A DNA stretch of 64,000 nt, taken from CAWBXL01 sp963837365. Lineage in GTDB: Bacteria > Acidobacteriota > Terriglobia > Terriglobales > Acidobacteriaceae. The notes under the pieces were generated by a model that saw only the letters and a program-made list of their open reading frames with translations, was not told the DNA's origin and did not search any database. The position numbers and the translations under genes were made by a program. Position 1 is the first letter of the stretch; each line of letters starts with the position of its first letter. Location: positions 62,001 through 126,000 of the forward strand of contig CAWIMW010000008.1 of the NCBI GenBank assembly GCA_963837365.1. Direction: 5' to 3'. This document shows, piece after piece, positions 34,645 through 42,734 of the stretch.

Positions 34645-36323
34645 TTCTTGACCTCCGCTCCGCTCGATGAGGTTGCGTTCTGTGGCGTGGTCGAAACCGC
34701 ACCACCGTATGGCAAAACTATGGTGAAGGTCGTGCCTCGCCCGAACTCGGACTGAACATCAATGCGTCCCTGGTGACGCTCGATAATGCCGCGGGTTATG
34801 GCCAACCCCAGCCCTACCCCGTGCTCGCTCTCCTTGGTGGTCAGAAAAGGCTCGAAAATGCGAGGCAGGATGTCGGGAGCGATGCCGCTGCCGTCATCTT
34901 TCACGACTATGGAAGCCTCACCACACGATGGATCCAGCTTCGTGGTGAGCCACAAGTTGCCTCCGCGGGGCATGGCATCTTTTGCGTTCAGAATGAGCGC
35001 AATCAGGGATTGCTCAATCTGTGCGGCGTCGCAGGTTACGGTGACTGAAGGCTGCCCCAGTTGGGTGTGCACCTCGACACTTGAAATTTCCAGCTGGTGC
35101 TGCACCAGGCGCAGGGCCCGGTCTACGACCTGATTGAGGTCAACCGGCTTTAAATTCACCGGTACCGCACGGGAGAATGTAAGGAGGTTCTTCACCAGAT
35201 CACCGCAACGGCGGCTCTCAGAAACAATTAGATTGAGACACTGCCTGGTCTCTTCGCGACGCTCGGGACTGATGTCGTCGCGCTCCAGCCATTTACTCAC
35301 CAGTTTGGAGTAAGTGAGAATTCCGGAGAGCGGATTATTGATTTCATGCGCGAGCACCGCCGCCATCTTGCCGACTGACGCCAGCTTCTCTGCGTGGAGC
35401 ATGTGCTCGTGCGCGCGCTTCAGTTCACTGGTTTTTTGCTCCACCTTGTCTTCCAGGGTGCGGGTCCAGGCCAGGACTTCCTGGTGCGCTGCGTGAAGCT
35501 CCACACTCATCTGGTTGAACGATTTGGCCAGGTCGCCGAGTTCATCATCGGAAACCACCGCAAGCTGGTAGCCAAGATCGCCTTCGGTCAGGCGTTCTGT
35601 CCCGTGGTGGAGTGCCTTCAGGGGCCGGTACACAATCCACCATACAAAGATTGCACTGAGCACCGAGATCACAACCATCGCCGCAGTGGTGTAGACCAGC
35701 ATGTAACGGCTGCCTTGAGCCAGTTTCACATCGGCTGGCGCCAATGACAGGTTGGTATCCAATACGCCCAATACCTGCTGGCTGGCGGGATGAGCGTGGC
35801 AGGGCGCGCTGGAACACTCCAAGCGGTTCTCGATGGGGTTGATGATCCCCAGCACCCGCGAACCGCTGGCCTTGTAAATTCGAAAACGATCTGGACGATT
35901 TAATCGCGTGAGCGGCTGGGCTTGTGCGTGGCAGCCGTAACAGGCCTCGGCATTTTTATCCACATTGGTGCCGATTTCCTGAAGGTCGCTGGAAAAGCTG
36001 ATCGTGCCTTCCTGATTGAAGACGCGCACGCGGACCACGCCGGGTTCACTGGCCATGGCATTAATGGCCGTGTGCAGGCCCTCGCGATCGTTGTGCAGCA
36101 TGTAATAACTGGTGCTGCGCTTGATAACGTCGCTGACCCGCTCGGCGCTGGTGAGCGTGCTCTGCTCTAGATCCTGACGGTGCAGGCGTAGGTTGAGGTA
36201 TCCCATCAGCCCGAAAACCGCGGTCAGACAGACCACGAGGAGAACGATCAGTTTTCCGCTTACGCTGTGCGCTTTATGGGTCCAGTGTCGTTTCGTGGGC
36301 GTATTGGCATCAATCGCCTGCAT
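34641..36323 (-). CDS. sensor histidine kinase with two c-type heme motifs
   Basis: 560 residues. TM1 at about 24-42 and TM2 at 208-231 bracket an external sensor domain. This holds CYGCH (128-132, CxxCH) and CSSAPCH (170-176, CX4CH), two covalent heme-binding motifs. Then come HAMP (YRPLKALHHGTERLTEGDLG), a coiled coil, HisKA with His326 (LAHEINNPLSGILTY), N box LILNAKDAMPRGG and G boxes KDDGSGIAPD and GVGLGLAITRGI. Two hemes suggest sensing of redox potential or a diatomic gas. It sits between the electron-transfer genes and the sigma-54 regulator, overlapping HybB-like by 14 bases and the regulator by four. Confidence 0.93.
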   Translation of the reverse strand: MQAIDANTPTKRHWTHKAHSVSGKLIVLLVVCLTAVFGLMGYLNLRLHRQDLEQSTLTSAERVSDVIKRSTSYYMLHNDREGLHTAINAMASEPGVVRVRVFNQEGTISFSSDLQEIGTNVDKNAEACYGCHAQAQPLTRLNRPDRFRIYKASGSRVLGIINPIENRLECSSAPCHAHPASQQVLGVLDTNLSLAPADVKLAQGSRYMLVYTTAAMVVISVLSAIFVWWIVYRPLKALHHGTERLTEGDLGYQLAVVSDDELGDLAKSFNQMSVELHAAHQEVLAWTRTLEDKVEQKTSELKRAHEHMLHAEKLASVGKMAAVLAHEINNPLSGILTYSKLVSKWLERDDISPERREETRQCLNLIVSESRRCGDLVKNLLTFSRAVPVNLKPVDLNQVVDRALRLVQHQLEISSVEVHTQLGQPSVTVTCDAAQIEQSLIALILNAKDAMPRGGNLWLTTKLDPSCGEASIVVKDDGSGIAPDILPRIFEPFLTTKESEHGVGLGLAITRGIIERHQGRIDVQSEFGRGTTFTIVLPYGGAVSTTPQNATSSSGAEVKK

Positions 36324-37485
36324 GGATCAGTTCGGGCACACCACTAACACGTGCTTCCACATGTGCTTCTTGTGTCTTGTGCGGAACGGGGACGGGAAAG
36401 ATCGGCAGATATTTGGCGGCCAGCCAGAACAGCGAAAACGCCGATGCCACCAAGGTCAAAGTGATAGCGAATTCCGTCCACTTGGGAAAGTAGTAAGTTC
36501 CTGAGCTCGCCTGCATGCCAGTGATGGCGACATTCATGCGGTTGGTCACTAGGCCAAGCAACACCAATACCGACGAAAGATAGAGCCCAGTTTGACTGTT
36601 GTGAACGCGGCGCTGGAATAGCAGCACCATCGGGATGAACAACAAAGCACCTTCGAGCAGGAACATATAAGTTTCAGTTCGGGGTTCTTTTAGAAGAGGC
36701 AATACGCCGCGATGCAGCAGGTCCAGTGAGCGAACCGTCAGATACACCGACAGCATGACTGCCAAAACGCGTCCCAGACCAACGAGCAAGGGTAATTCCA
36801 GCTGTTTTCCGAAGGCTCTGTGACTATGCCAGGACTCGAAGATGGTCATGGCCAAACCGGCGCACAAGGCTGACATGAAAAAGAACACCGGCTCAAGCGG
36901 TGAGTACCACAGTGGATACAGCTTCTCCGGCACGATCAGATACATGCTGCCCAGCGATGACTGGTGCAAAGTGGAAAGAATCACCCCGGCAATCACAATG
37001 GGAATCATCACCGCATGCAGCCAGCGTAGCGGCCTCTGCCAATTCAGGCGTTCCAACACGGCGGGGATGAACTCCAGAAATAGAACTGCGGTATAGAGCA
37101 TCACGCACCATGCAATCTCGAACATGACAGAATGCGTATTCCACATCACGATCGGATGCCAAACGCGATAAGGCCGGCCCAGGTCGACGATCAGTGACAC
37201 GATAAACATTGAGTAACCGAGGAAAGCGGTCAGCACCATGGGCCGCAGTACCGGCCGGTAACGATCGATGTTGAAGATGTAGACCACGGCAGCCAGCGTG
37301 AATCCGCCGCCCGCCAGACAAACGGCGAAGAGCTTAAACCCAACCCAGAGTCCCCACGGGAATGCATCGCTAAGTGCAGTTGTAGCGCCGAGCCCTTGTA
37401 CAAAGCGAACCGCCAAGGCGTAAAAACCCACAGGCAAGAGAATGCAAAGAACCGTTCTCCACAAAATGGACCGTATTTTAGACAT
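36310..37485 (-). CDS. HybB/NrfD-like quinone-interacting membrane subunit
   Basis: 391 residues with about ten hydrophobic helices (for example LWRTVLCILLPVGFYALAVRF and MVLTAFLGYSMFIVSLIVDLG). The pattern, including GLWVGFKLFAVCLAGGGF and LHQSSLGSMYLIVPEKLYPLWYSP, is that of HybB in the NrfD/PsrC superfamily, which moves electrons between the quinone pool and a membrane iron-sulfur protein. It follows the HybA-like ferredoxin by three bases. No hydrogenase, molybdopterin or other catalytic subunit is encoded nearby, so the terminal donor or acceptor is unknown. Confidence 0.92.
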   Translation of the reverse strand: MSKIRSILWRTVLCILLPVGFYALAVRFVQGLGATTALSDAFPWGLWVGFKLFAVCLAGGGFTLAAVVYIFNIDRYRPVLRPMVLTAFLGYSMFIVSLIVDLGRPYRVWHPIVMWNTHSVMFEIAWCVMLYTAVLFLEFIPAVLERLNWQRPLRWLHAVMIPIVIAGVILSTLHQSSLGSMYLIVPEKLYPLWYSPLEPVFFFMSALCAGLAMTIFESWHSHRAFGKQLELPLLVGLGRVLAVMLSVYLTVRSLDLLHRGVLPLLKEPRTETYMFLLEGALLFIPMVLLFQRRVHNSQTGLYLSSVLVLLGLVTNRMNVAITGMQASSGTYYFPKWTEFAITLTLVASAFSLFWLAAKYLPIFPVPVPHKTQEAHVEARVSGVPELIHAGD

Positions 37486-37488
37486 GGT

Positions 37489-38262
37489 TTACTTCCCGCT
37501 CTTCTCTTCCGTCTTCAGGACGTTGTCGTGTTTCTCTGCTGCCTCTACTTCGGTACGGCGGTTGGTAATCCACCAGATGCCACCCAATAGGACCGTTCCC
37601 ACAGTCACCAGATCTGGAATGTGGGAAAGCGCTCGATAGGTCAACATGGGCATAGGTTCAGTCGCCAAGGCGGGATAGCCGAACTCCTCAAATGGGGTAG
37701 AAGAGAGCAAAAACACCGAAGTCCCGCCGACTTCATTTAATCCGTAAATCCGATTGACGTAGTTGCCAGGATTTTCCCGCAGCCGCTTTTGCGCCTCTGC
37801 AATCAGCTCCTCGCGGTCGCCTGAGATAGTGGCACCGGTGGGGCAGGCTTCGCTACAAGCAGTGGGGCGTCCAGCCAGTACCCGATCCGGGCACATTGTG
37901 CACTTGCGGATTTTCGGAAGTGTCTTGCCCCACTCATATTTCGGTACATTAAAGGGGCAAGCGATCATGCAGTACCGGCAACCCATACAGCGTTCCGCCT
38001 CGTAGATCACCGGGCCTGCACTTGTCTTGCGCAGAGCGCCGACCGGACATACCGAGACACAACTTGGGTCCTCGCAGTTCATGCACAATCGCCGCATGAA
38101 CTTATCGCTTTTAGTCAGCACGACGGTGTACTTGTGGTCCGATTGGACGGCCTCAGCGGCCGTCCTCTCGTCATAGACAAGTCCGTTCTGTTCTGCACAC
38201 GCCTGCTCACACTGCTTGCAACCGATGCACAGAGTGGCATCGTATAGCAGCGCCCTGGACAT
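37489..38262 (-). CDS. HybA-like 4Fe-4S ferredoxin with C-terminal anchor
   Basis: 257 residues. Four cysteine clusters are visible: CIGCKQCEQAC, CMNCEDPSCVSVC, CMGCRYCMIAC and CTMCPDRV...CSEACPTGA, the 4x[4Fe-4S] arrangement of HybA/DmsB-type subunits. A single transmembrane helix near the C-terminus (LVTVGTVLLGGIWWI) anchors it to the membrane. There is no Tat or Sec signal at the N-terminus (MSRALLYDATLCIGC), so the clusters are probably cytoplasmic unless exported with a partner. It is encoded between a periplasmic cytochrome and the NrfD-like subunit. Spacing of 3 and 18 bases indicates one transcript. Confidence 0.93.
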   Translation of the reverse strand: MSRALLYDATLCIGCKQCEQACAEQNGLVYDERTAAEAVQSDHKYTVVLTKSDKFMRRLCMNCEDPSCVSVCPVGALRKTSAGPVIYEAERCMGCRYCMIACPFNVPKYEWGKTLPKIRKCTMCPDRVLAGRPTACSEACPTGATISGDREELIAEAQKRLRENPGNYVNRIYGLNEVGGTSVFLLSSTPFEEFGYPALATEPMPMLTYRALSHIPDLVTVGTVLLGGIWWITNRRTEVEAAEKHDNVLKTEEKSGK

Positions 38263-38280
38263 GGAAACTCCTCTCTCCGG

Positions 38281-38610
38281 TTACTTTTGCAGAGTGCGGA
38301 TATAGGAAACGAGCGCCTTTATCTGCTCTGGAGTAACTCCTTTTTTCGCGAACGAATGCATTGGTTTTTTATCCTTGCCGCCGTTAGCAATGGCGTCGGT
38401 GATTTCTTCGTCGGTAAGTTTCTTGGCTTCGGGAGAGATCAGGCTCGGCGCTTTCACTGCGGGTTTTCCGGCTGCATCCGCACCATGGCAAGCTGCGCAC
38501 TTGGTCTTAAAGAGTGCTGCTCCGTCCTCCGCCCACGAGAAACTGGGCGAGAACATGAACAGCGCCAATGCCACTACGAGAATCGTGAGACCTGGTTTGC
38601 TGACGTTCAT
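38281..38610 (-). CDS. small c-type cytochrome (class I)
   Basis: 109 residues from ATG 38610, preceded by AAAGGAC; a longer frame to 38772 is rejected because the signal peptide (LTILVVALALFMFSPSFSWA) begins at 38610. The heme motif CAACH and the distal Met in PMHSFAKKG give a mono-heme cytochrome, ending in the conserved helix ALVSYIRTLQK. It is periplasmic and leads the operon with the ferredoxin, membrane subunit, heme kinase, regulator and archaemetzincin. It could be the electron donor or acceptor for the complex, or report redox state to the kinase. Confidence 0.94.
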   Translation of the reverse strand: MNVSKPGLTILVVALALFMFSPSFSWAEDGAALFKTKCAACHGADAAGKPAVKAPSLISPEAKKLTDEEITDAIANGGKDKKPMHSFAKKGVTPEQIKALVSYIRTLQK

Positions 38611-38701
38611 CGAAATTTGTCCTTTCCTCGACAAGACTGTGGCAAAGTGCCGCAGTTCTAGCTTTCTGTACGGATTGTCAACTCTTGATCTGATGATGAC
38701 T

Positions 38702-38736
38702 GTGACCCAAATCACCGAACCTTGTGACCTGTGACA
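38702..38736. promoter_or_regulatory. GTGAC repeats in the divergent redox promoter region
   Basis: GTGACC (38702-38707), GTGACC (38724-38729) and GTGACA (38731-38736) lie in the 522-base gap 38611-39132 between the cytochrome and GcvH-like genes, a sensible place for activator sites of the sigma-54 regulator. Minus-strand TTGACA (38675-38680 region) with a weak -10 could be a sigma-70 promoter for the cytochrome. No convincing RpoN site (GG-N10-GC) was found. Nothing else is seen in the gap. Confidence 0.35.
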
Positions 38737-39132
38737 GCATGACGGTGAGTGCAGAATCAATGGATTGAACAATTTGGAACGTTGGCGGGATCTGCAACTG
38801 GGTGTGCTGTATTTCTCATCGGGGCTATTGCGAATTGCTACAAGCAGGATTCCACCGATACTTCATTGATTCAATGCGAGATGAAGTTTGCCATAAGACA
38901 GCACCGGTTGAATTCTCAATGCAGGTGTTGCGATCCGCAACGAATCATTTTTATTCGGCTTGCACTTTCCGCATCGCGGTTGATCACCGATGAGCCGTTA
39001 TGTTCTTCATTGCCAGGCACCTACACCCGCATTCAACGAGACTGCCACATTCATACCGGGTTTGGCCCACTACATGCCTTATATAAAAGTGCAAAGCGGC
39101 TCAACCAAGCGCAGCTTCGCCCGAGGTGCTTT

Positions 39133-39795
39133 ATGACAGTCATCCTGATGCTACTCATGTTCTCCATCTTCTTAGCAGTGGACTATTTCCTGAGACGTAA
39201 GCACGTTGTGCCGCAAGCAGTGGTGAGCGAGAGGCGGTTGCCTAGGATGATTCCGACCATAGTGGCAGGGTTCCAGGTGCCAGAAAACCTCAGCTATCAT
39301 CCCGGCCACACCTGGGCGCTACGCGAAAGTTCCAATCTGGTGCGCGTCGGCATGGATGATTTTGCCGCGAAGCTTGCAGGAAAAATCGAGAGCATCACTC
39401 TGCCGCAACGCGGGCAGTGGATCCGTCAGGGACAAAAGCTTTTGACCATGTTGCACAATGGACAGCCGGCAGAGATGGTGTCGCCAATCGAAGGTACGGT
39501 TACAGCCATTAATGAAGCTGCACTCCAGAATCCAGAAGCAGTACGCCAGGATCCTTACGGAGAAGGCTGGTTGATTAAAGTAGATTCACCCGATGCCAAG
39601 ACCAATTTCCGCAATCTGCTGCATGGCGTTGTGCTTCGTAGCTGGATGGAAGACACGGCACGCCGTTTCCGCCAGCTGATGACACCGATGGCCCCAGCAC
39701 TGGCGCAGGATGGTGGCGTAGCGGTGGGCGACCTGAGCGCGCACCTCACCAACGAGCAGTGGAGCAAAGCGGCCAGGGAATTCTTCCTGGAGTAA
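39133..39795 (+). CDS. GcvH-like membrane-anchored protein without the lipoyl lysine
   Basis: 220 residues from ATG 39133, with GAGGTG upstream; a TM helix MTVILMLLMFSIFLAVDYFL anchors it. The rest follows the GcvH fold: YHPGHTWALRESSNLVRVGMDDFAAKLAGKIESI, then a hybrid-motif strand pair ending SPIEGTVTAINEAALQNPEAV and YGEGWLIKV. Where genuine GcvH has ESVKAAS, this protein reads MLHNGQPAEM, with no lysine at or near the lipoylation position, so it should not carry lipoate. It is divergent from the redox operon. GcvH-like proteins beside HybA/HybB modules occur elsewhere to my knowledge, but their job is unknown. Confidence 0.85.
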   Translation: MTVILMLLMFSIFLAVDYFLRRKHVVPQAVVSERRLPRMIPTIVAGFQVPENLSYHPGHTWALRESSNLVRVGMDDFAAKLAGKIESITLPQRGQWIRQGQKLLTMLHNGQPAEMVSPIEGTVTAINEAALQNPEAVRQDPYGEGWLIKVDSPDAKTNFRNLLHGVVLRSWMEDTARRFRQLMTPMAPALAQDGGVAVGDLSAHLTNEQWSKAAREFFLE

Positions 39796-39840
39796 TCATT
39801 GCCGGGGTAAGCGGCAAAGGGCAAGCAAATCTGTACTGCG

Positions 39841-40206
39841 GTGCCTTACAAGGACGTGGGAAGGGCAGAGTCAATATTGAAGAAGTACGAAACTGAGCTT
39901 CAGCGCGAAGAGCACATGGCTGCCTGGGGGCATCTCAACTGGCAATTCCATTTCCTTCTTTACTGGCGTGCCAATCGCCCGCGTTTTCTATCCGTCATCC
40001 GCAATGTCAATAATAGCGGGGAGCGTTATACTCGCTTGCAACTGTACCTGACACATGGAATCAGCAGGGCAAACGAAGAACACCGTCAAATTATTGAGCT
40101 CTGCCGCCAAAGAGATGTGAACGCTGCTTGCAGGCTCCTGCGCCAGCATATTCAACATGCCGGCCTTTCTTTAAAACAGGCATTGCAGGACAGACGCAGG
40201 CCGTGA
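39841..40206 (+). pseudogene. GntR/FadR-type regulator remnant (FCD domain only)
   Basis: The 121 residues match only the C-terminal effector (FCD) domain of GntR-family regulators: HLNWQFHFLLYWRANRPRF, then EEHRQIIELCRQRDVNAAC and LLRQHIQHA, the His-rich helices that bind metal and ligand. The N-terminal winged helix is absent and does not appear in any frame between the GcvH-like stop at 39795 and here. GTG at 39841 is only the first possible start. It precedes the sugar-acid genes in the same direction and probably once regulated them. Confidence 0.7.
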
Positions 40207-40305
40207 ACGCGTTGCATTTTTCGGTAAACGCTTACCCGATTGCGGGCGTTATAATGCCTGCACCTTGCGCCTGACTTCGTCAGGCAAGACGAAGAGAGAG
40301 GCGCC

Positions 40306-41550
40306 TTGTTGCGTTGGAGAATCGCGGTCCTGGTCAGCGCGGCCATCGCAATCAGTTATCTGGATCGCCAAACGCTGCCGGTTGCGGTGAATGCCATTGC
40401 GAAAGACATCCCGCTTTCCAACGAGCAGTTCTCCATTCTGCAATCGGCTTTCCTGCTTGCCTACGCGTTCATGTATGCCGGTGGGGGTAAATTAGCGGAT
40501 GTTCTCGGCACCCGCCGCGGTTTCACAGTAATCATGATTTTCTGGTCTTTAGCTTGCGCCAGCCACGCGGTGGCCGCGAGTTTTATCATGCTGGCAGGGA
40601 GCCGATTGCTGCTCGGGGCTGGCGAAGGTGGAGGGTTTCCAGTGGCAACGCGTGCGGTCGCAGAGTGGTTTCCCACTCAGGAGCGCGCGACCGCGATGGG
40701 CATCATCAATGCTGGTACCGCGGTTGGGGCAGTTGTGGCGCCTCCGTTGATCGCTTTGATTCTGAGTCGCTGGAGCTGGCGATGGATTTTTGTGATCTCC
40801 GGCGTAACTGGATTGATATGGACTTTGTGGTGGAGCAGGTCTTATTTTTCGCCGGAAGGCGGCGCAACTGGCTCGCTTGAGCATCGCGAAATGGATGAAC
40901 CTGCTCAAGGCCTGCGCTGGATCGATTTGCTTAAGTTCCGCGAGTCCTGGGGAGTCGTCACGGCCAAATTCCTGAGCGATGCAGCCTGGTATTTTTATCT
41001 CTTCTGGCTGCCCAAATATCTGTACGACGCACGCGGATTCAATGTCAAAGCCGTAGGAATGTTTGCGTGGATTCCATACGCTGCCGCGGGGGTGGGTTGT
41101 CTTCTGGGTGGTTGGTTTTCGAGCTATCTGGTTCGACGCAAATTTTCATTGGGCGTTGCGCGAAAACTTGCTCTCGGATTAAGTGCGGTGGTCATGCCGT
41201 CTGTCTTGCTGGTACCGCACGTTCCTGTGTCATGGGCCATTGCAATATTTAGCTTGGCGTATTTCGGACAGCAATCCTGGTCAACATTAATAATGGTGCT
41301 TCCCACCGATTTGTTTCCCAAGAGCGTAGTTGGGTCGGTTGCAGGTCTGGTCGGGTTCGGCGGCGCCATGGGTGGAATCGCCTTTGGGCAGATCGTGGGG
41401 TATTTGTTAGATCATGGTTTTGGCTATGGCGTGGTTTTCAGCATTGCTGGAATGCTACACGTGGTGGCATTCATGGTCATTCTCACCACGATCCCAGTGA
41501 TGAAACCGGTAATTCTGGAGCGGAAGTTGAGTTTCTCAGGAGCGCAATGA
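40306..41550 (+). CDS. MFS sugar-acid transporter (ACS family)
   Basis: 414 residues with twelve predicted helices. The motif ISYLDRQTLPVAVNAIAKDIPLS begins TM1-TM2 and GGGKLADVLGTRRGF, the MFS signature loop, follows; GAGEGGGFPVATRAVAEWFP is typical of the anion:cation symporter family (ExuT/GudP-like). The start is TTG at 40306 (alternatively 40309), preceded by GAGAGAGG. It overlaps the enolase-family dehydratase start by four bases, so it likely imports the acid that the dehydratase uses (galactonate, rhamnonate or hexuronate type; inference). Confidence 0.92.
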   Translation: MLRWRIAVLVSAAIAISYLDRQTLPVAVNAIAKDIPLSNEQFSILQSAFLLAYAFMYAGGGKLADVLGTRRGFTVIMIFWSLACASHAVAASFIMLAGSRLLLGAGEGGGFPVATRAVAEWFPTQERATAMGIINAGTAVGAVVAPPLIALILSRWSWRWIFVISGVTGLIWTLWWSRSYFSPEGGATGSLEHREMDEPAQGLRWIDLLKFRESWGVVTAKFLSDAAWYFYLFWLPKYLYDARGFNVKAVGMFAWIPYAAAGVGCLLGGWFSSYLVRRKFSLGVARKLALGLSAVVMPSVLLVPHVPVSWAIAIFSLAYFGQQSWSTLIMVLPTDLFPKSVVGSVAGLVGFGGAMGGIAFGQIVGYLLDHGFGYGVVFSIAGMLHVVAFMVILTTIPVMKPVILERKLSFSGAQ

Positions 41551-42719
41551 AAATCAAAGAAATCCGCACGCGGGTGGTGAGGTGGCAGGGTAAGACGGTG
41601 CCATTGCCGCCGCACTTCTGCACCAATCCCATGGACCTGTTGCAACTGCCAAAAGCTTCCATGCAAACTTTTACTTTTCACGAATGGCTCGTGGTCGAAG
41701 CATTCACCGATGATGGCTATGTGGGAATCGGCAATGCAGCACTATCTCCTCAAATCACTAAACAAGTGATTGATCTCTATCTGAAACCTCTTTTGCTGGG
41801 GCAGTCACCCTGGGATATCGAATTCCTATGGCAGCACATGTACCGCAAAACTATGGCATTCGGCCGTAAAGGCATTGGGATGACCGCCATTAGTGCGGTT
41901 GACATTGCTCTATGGGACCTGCTCGGGAAATCGTCGAAACAGCCCGTGTACCGGCTGCTGGGAGGCAGAACGAAGCCCTGTATTCCCGTCTATGCCAGCC
42001 GTCTTTATAGTGTGGAACTGAGCGAACTAGCGGTTGAGGCGCAGCGTTACAAGGATGAAGGCTACAAAGCCATGAAACTTCGCTTTGGCTGGGGGCCAAG
42101 CGATGGGGCCTCAGGTATGCAGCGCAATGTTGATTTGGTCCGCACTGTGCGCGCAACCGTGGGTGATGGCATCGATGTGATGGCGGATGCTTATATGGGC
42201 TGGACCCTCGATTATGCGAAACGAATGTTGCCATTGTTGGAGCCTTTCCATCTGCGCTGGCTCGAAGAACCGGTAATTCCTGATGACATTCATGGTTATG
42301 CCGAGTTGAAATCGTACGGCCGAATACCTATCGCGGGTGGCGAGCACGAGTTCACCGTTTACGGGTTTCGCGAACTGCTGGAAGCCCGTGCGGTGGATTA
42401 CATTCAATTCGATACTAGTCGCGTGGGTGGTATAAGTCAGGCACGCAAAATCGCTGCGCTAGCCGAGGCACATTCTGTGCCTGTCATTCCGCACGCCGGC
42501 CAGATGCACAACTACCATATCGTCATGGCAAGCCTGAATTCTCCGATGGCGGAGTATTTTCCGATTGTAGATATTGAAGTCGGTAATGAGCTGTTTTGGC
42601 TGATATTTGACGGTGAACCTAGAGCGAAAGACGGCTTCATTGATCTCGACGAGAACATACCCGGCCTGGGCGTGACGATCAACGAAGAGGCATTGCAGAA
42701 GTTCCAAGTAATCGAATAG
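41547..42719 (+). CDS. enolase-superfamily sugar-acid dehydratase (rhamnonate/galactonate type)
   Basis: 390 residues: an N-terminal capping domain and C-terminal TIM barrel of the mandelate racemase subgroup. Visible landmarks are KAMKLRFGWGP (catalytic base strand), ADAYMGWTLDYAKRM (first metal ligand Asp), LEEPVIPDD (second metal ligand Glu), IAGGEHEFTVYGF (third, Glu/His) and PHAGQMHNYHIVMA (catalytic His). The FGWGP motif and the order of blocks look closest to L-rhamnonate/galactonate dehydratases. It would make a 2-keto-3-deoxy acid from the aldonate imported by the upstream carrier. The substrate is not certain. Confidence 0.9.
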   Translation: MKIKEIRTRVVRWQGKTVPLPPHFCTNPMDLLQLPKASMQTFTFHEWLVVEAFTDDGYVGIGNAALSPQITKQVIDLYLKPLLLGQSPWDIEFLWQHMYRKTMAFGRKGIGMTAISAVDIALWDLLGKSSKQPVYRLLGGRTKPCIPVYASRLYSVELSELAVEAQRYKDEGYKAMKLRFGWGPSDGASGMQRNVDLVRTVRATVGDGIDVMADAYMGWTLDYAKRMLPLLEPFHLRWLEEPVIPDDIHGYAELKSYGRIPIAGGEHEFTVYGFRELLEARAVDYIQFDTSRVGGISQARKIAALAEAHSVPVIPHAGQMHNYHIVMASLNSPMAEYFPIVDIEVGNELFWLIFDGEPRAKDGFIDLDENIPGLGVTINEEALQKFQVIE

Positions 42720-42734
42720 AACAAACCGCATCCA

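Noticed and set aside
36310..38262. Hydrogenase operon, suggested by HybA/HybB similarity
   Set aside because: No large or small hydrogenase subunit or maturation gene is found anywhere in the window.
38611..39132. Sigma-54 promoter for the cytochrome operon
   Set aside because: No GG-N10-GC pattern with supporting bases was found on either strand of the gap; the nearest look-alike has wrong spacing.
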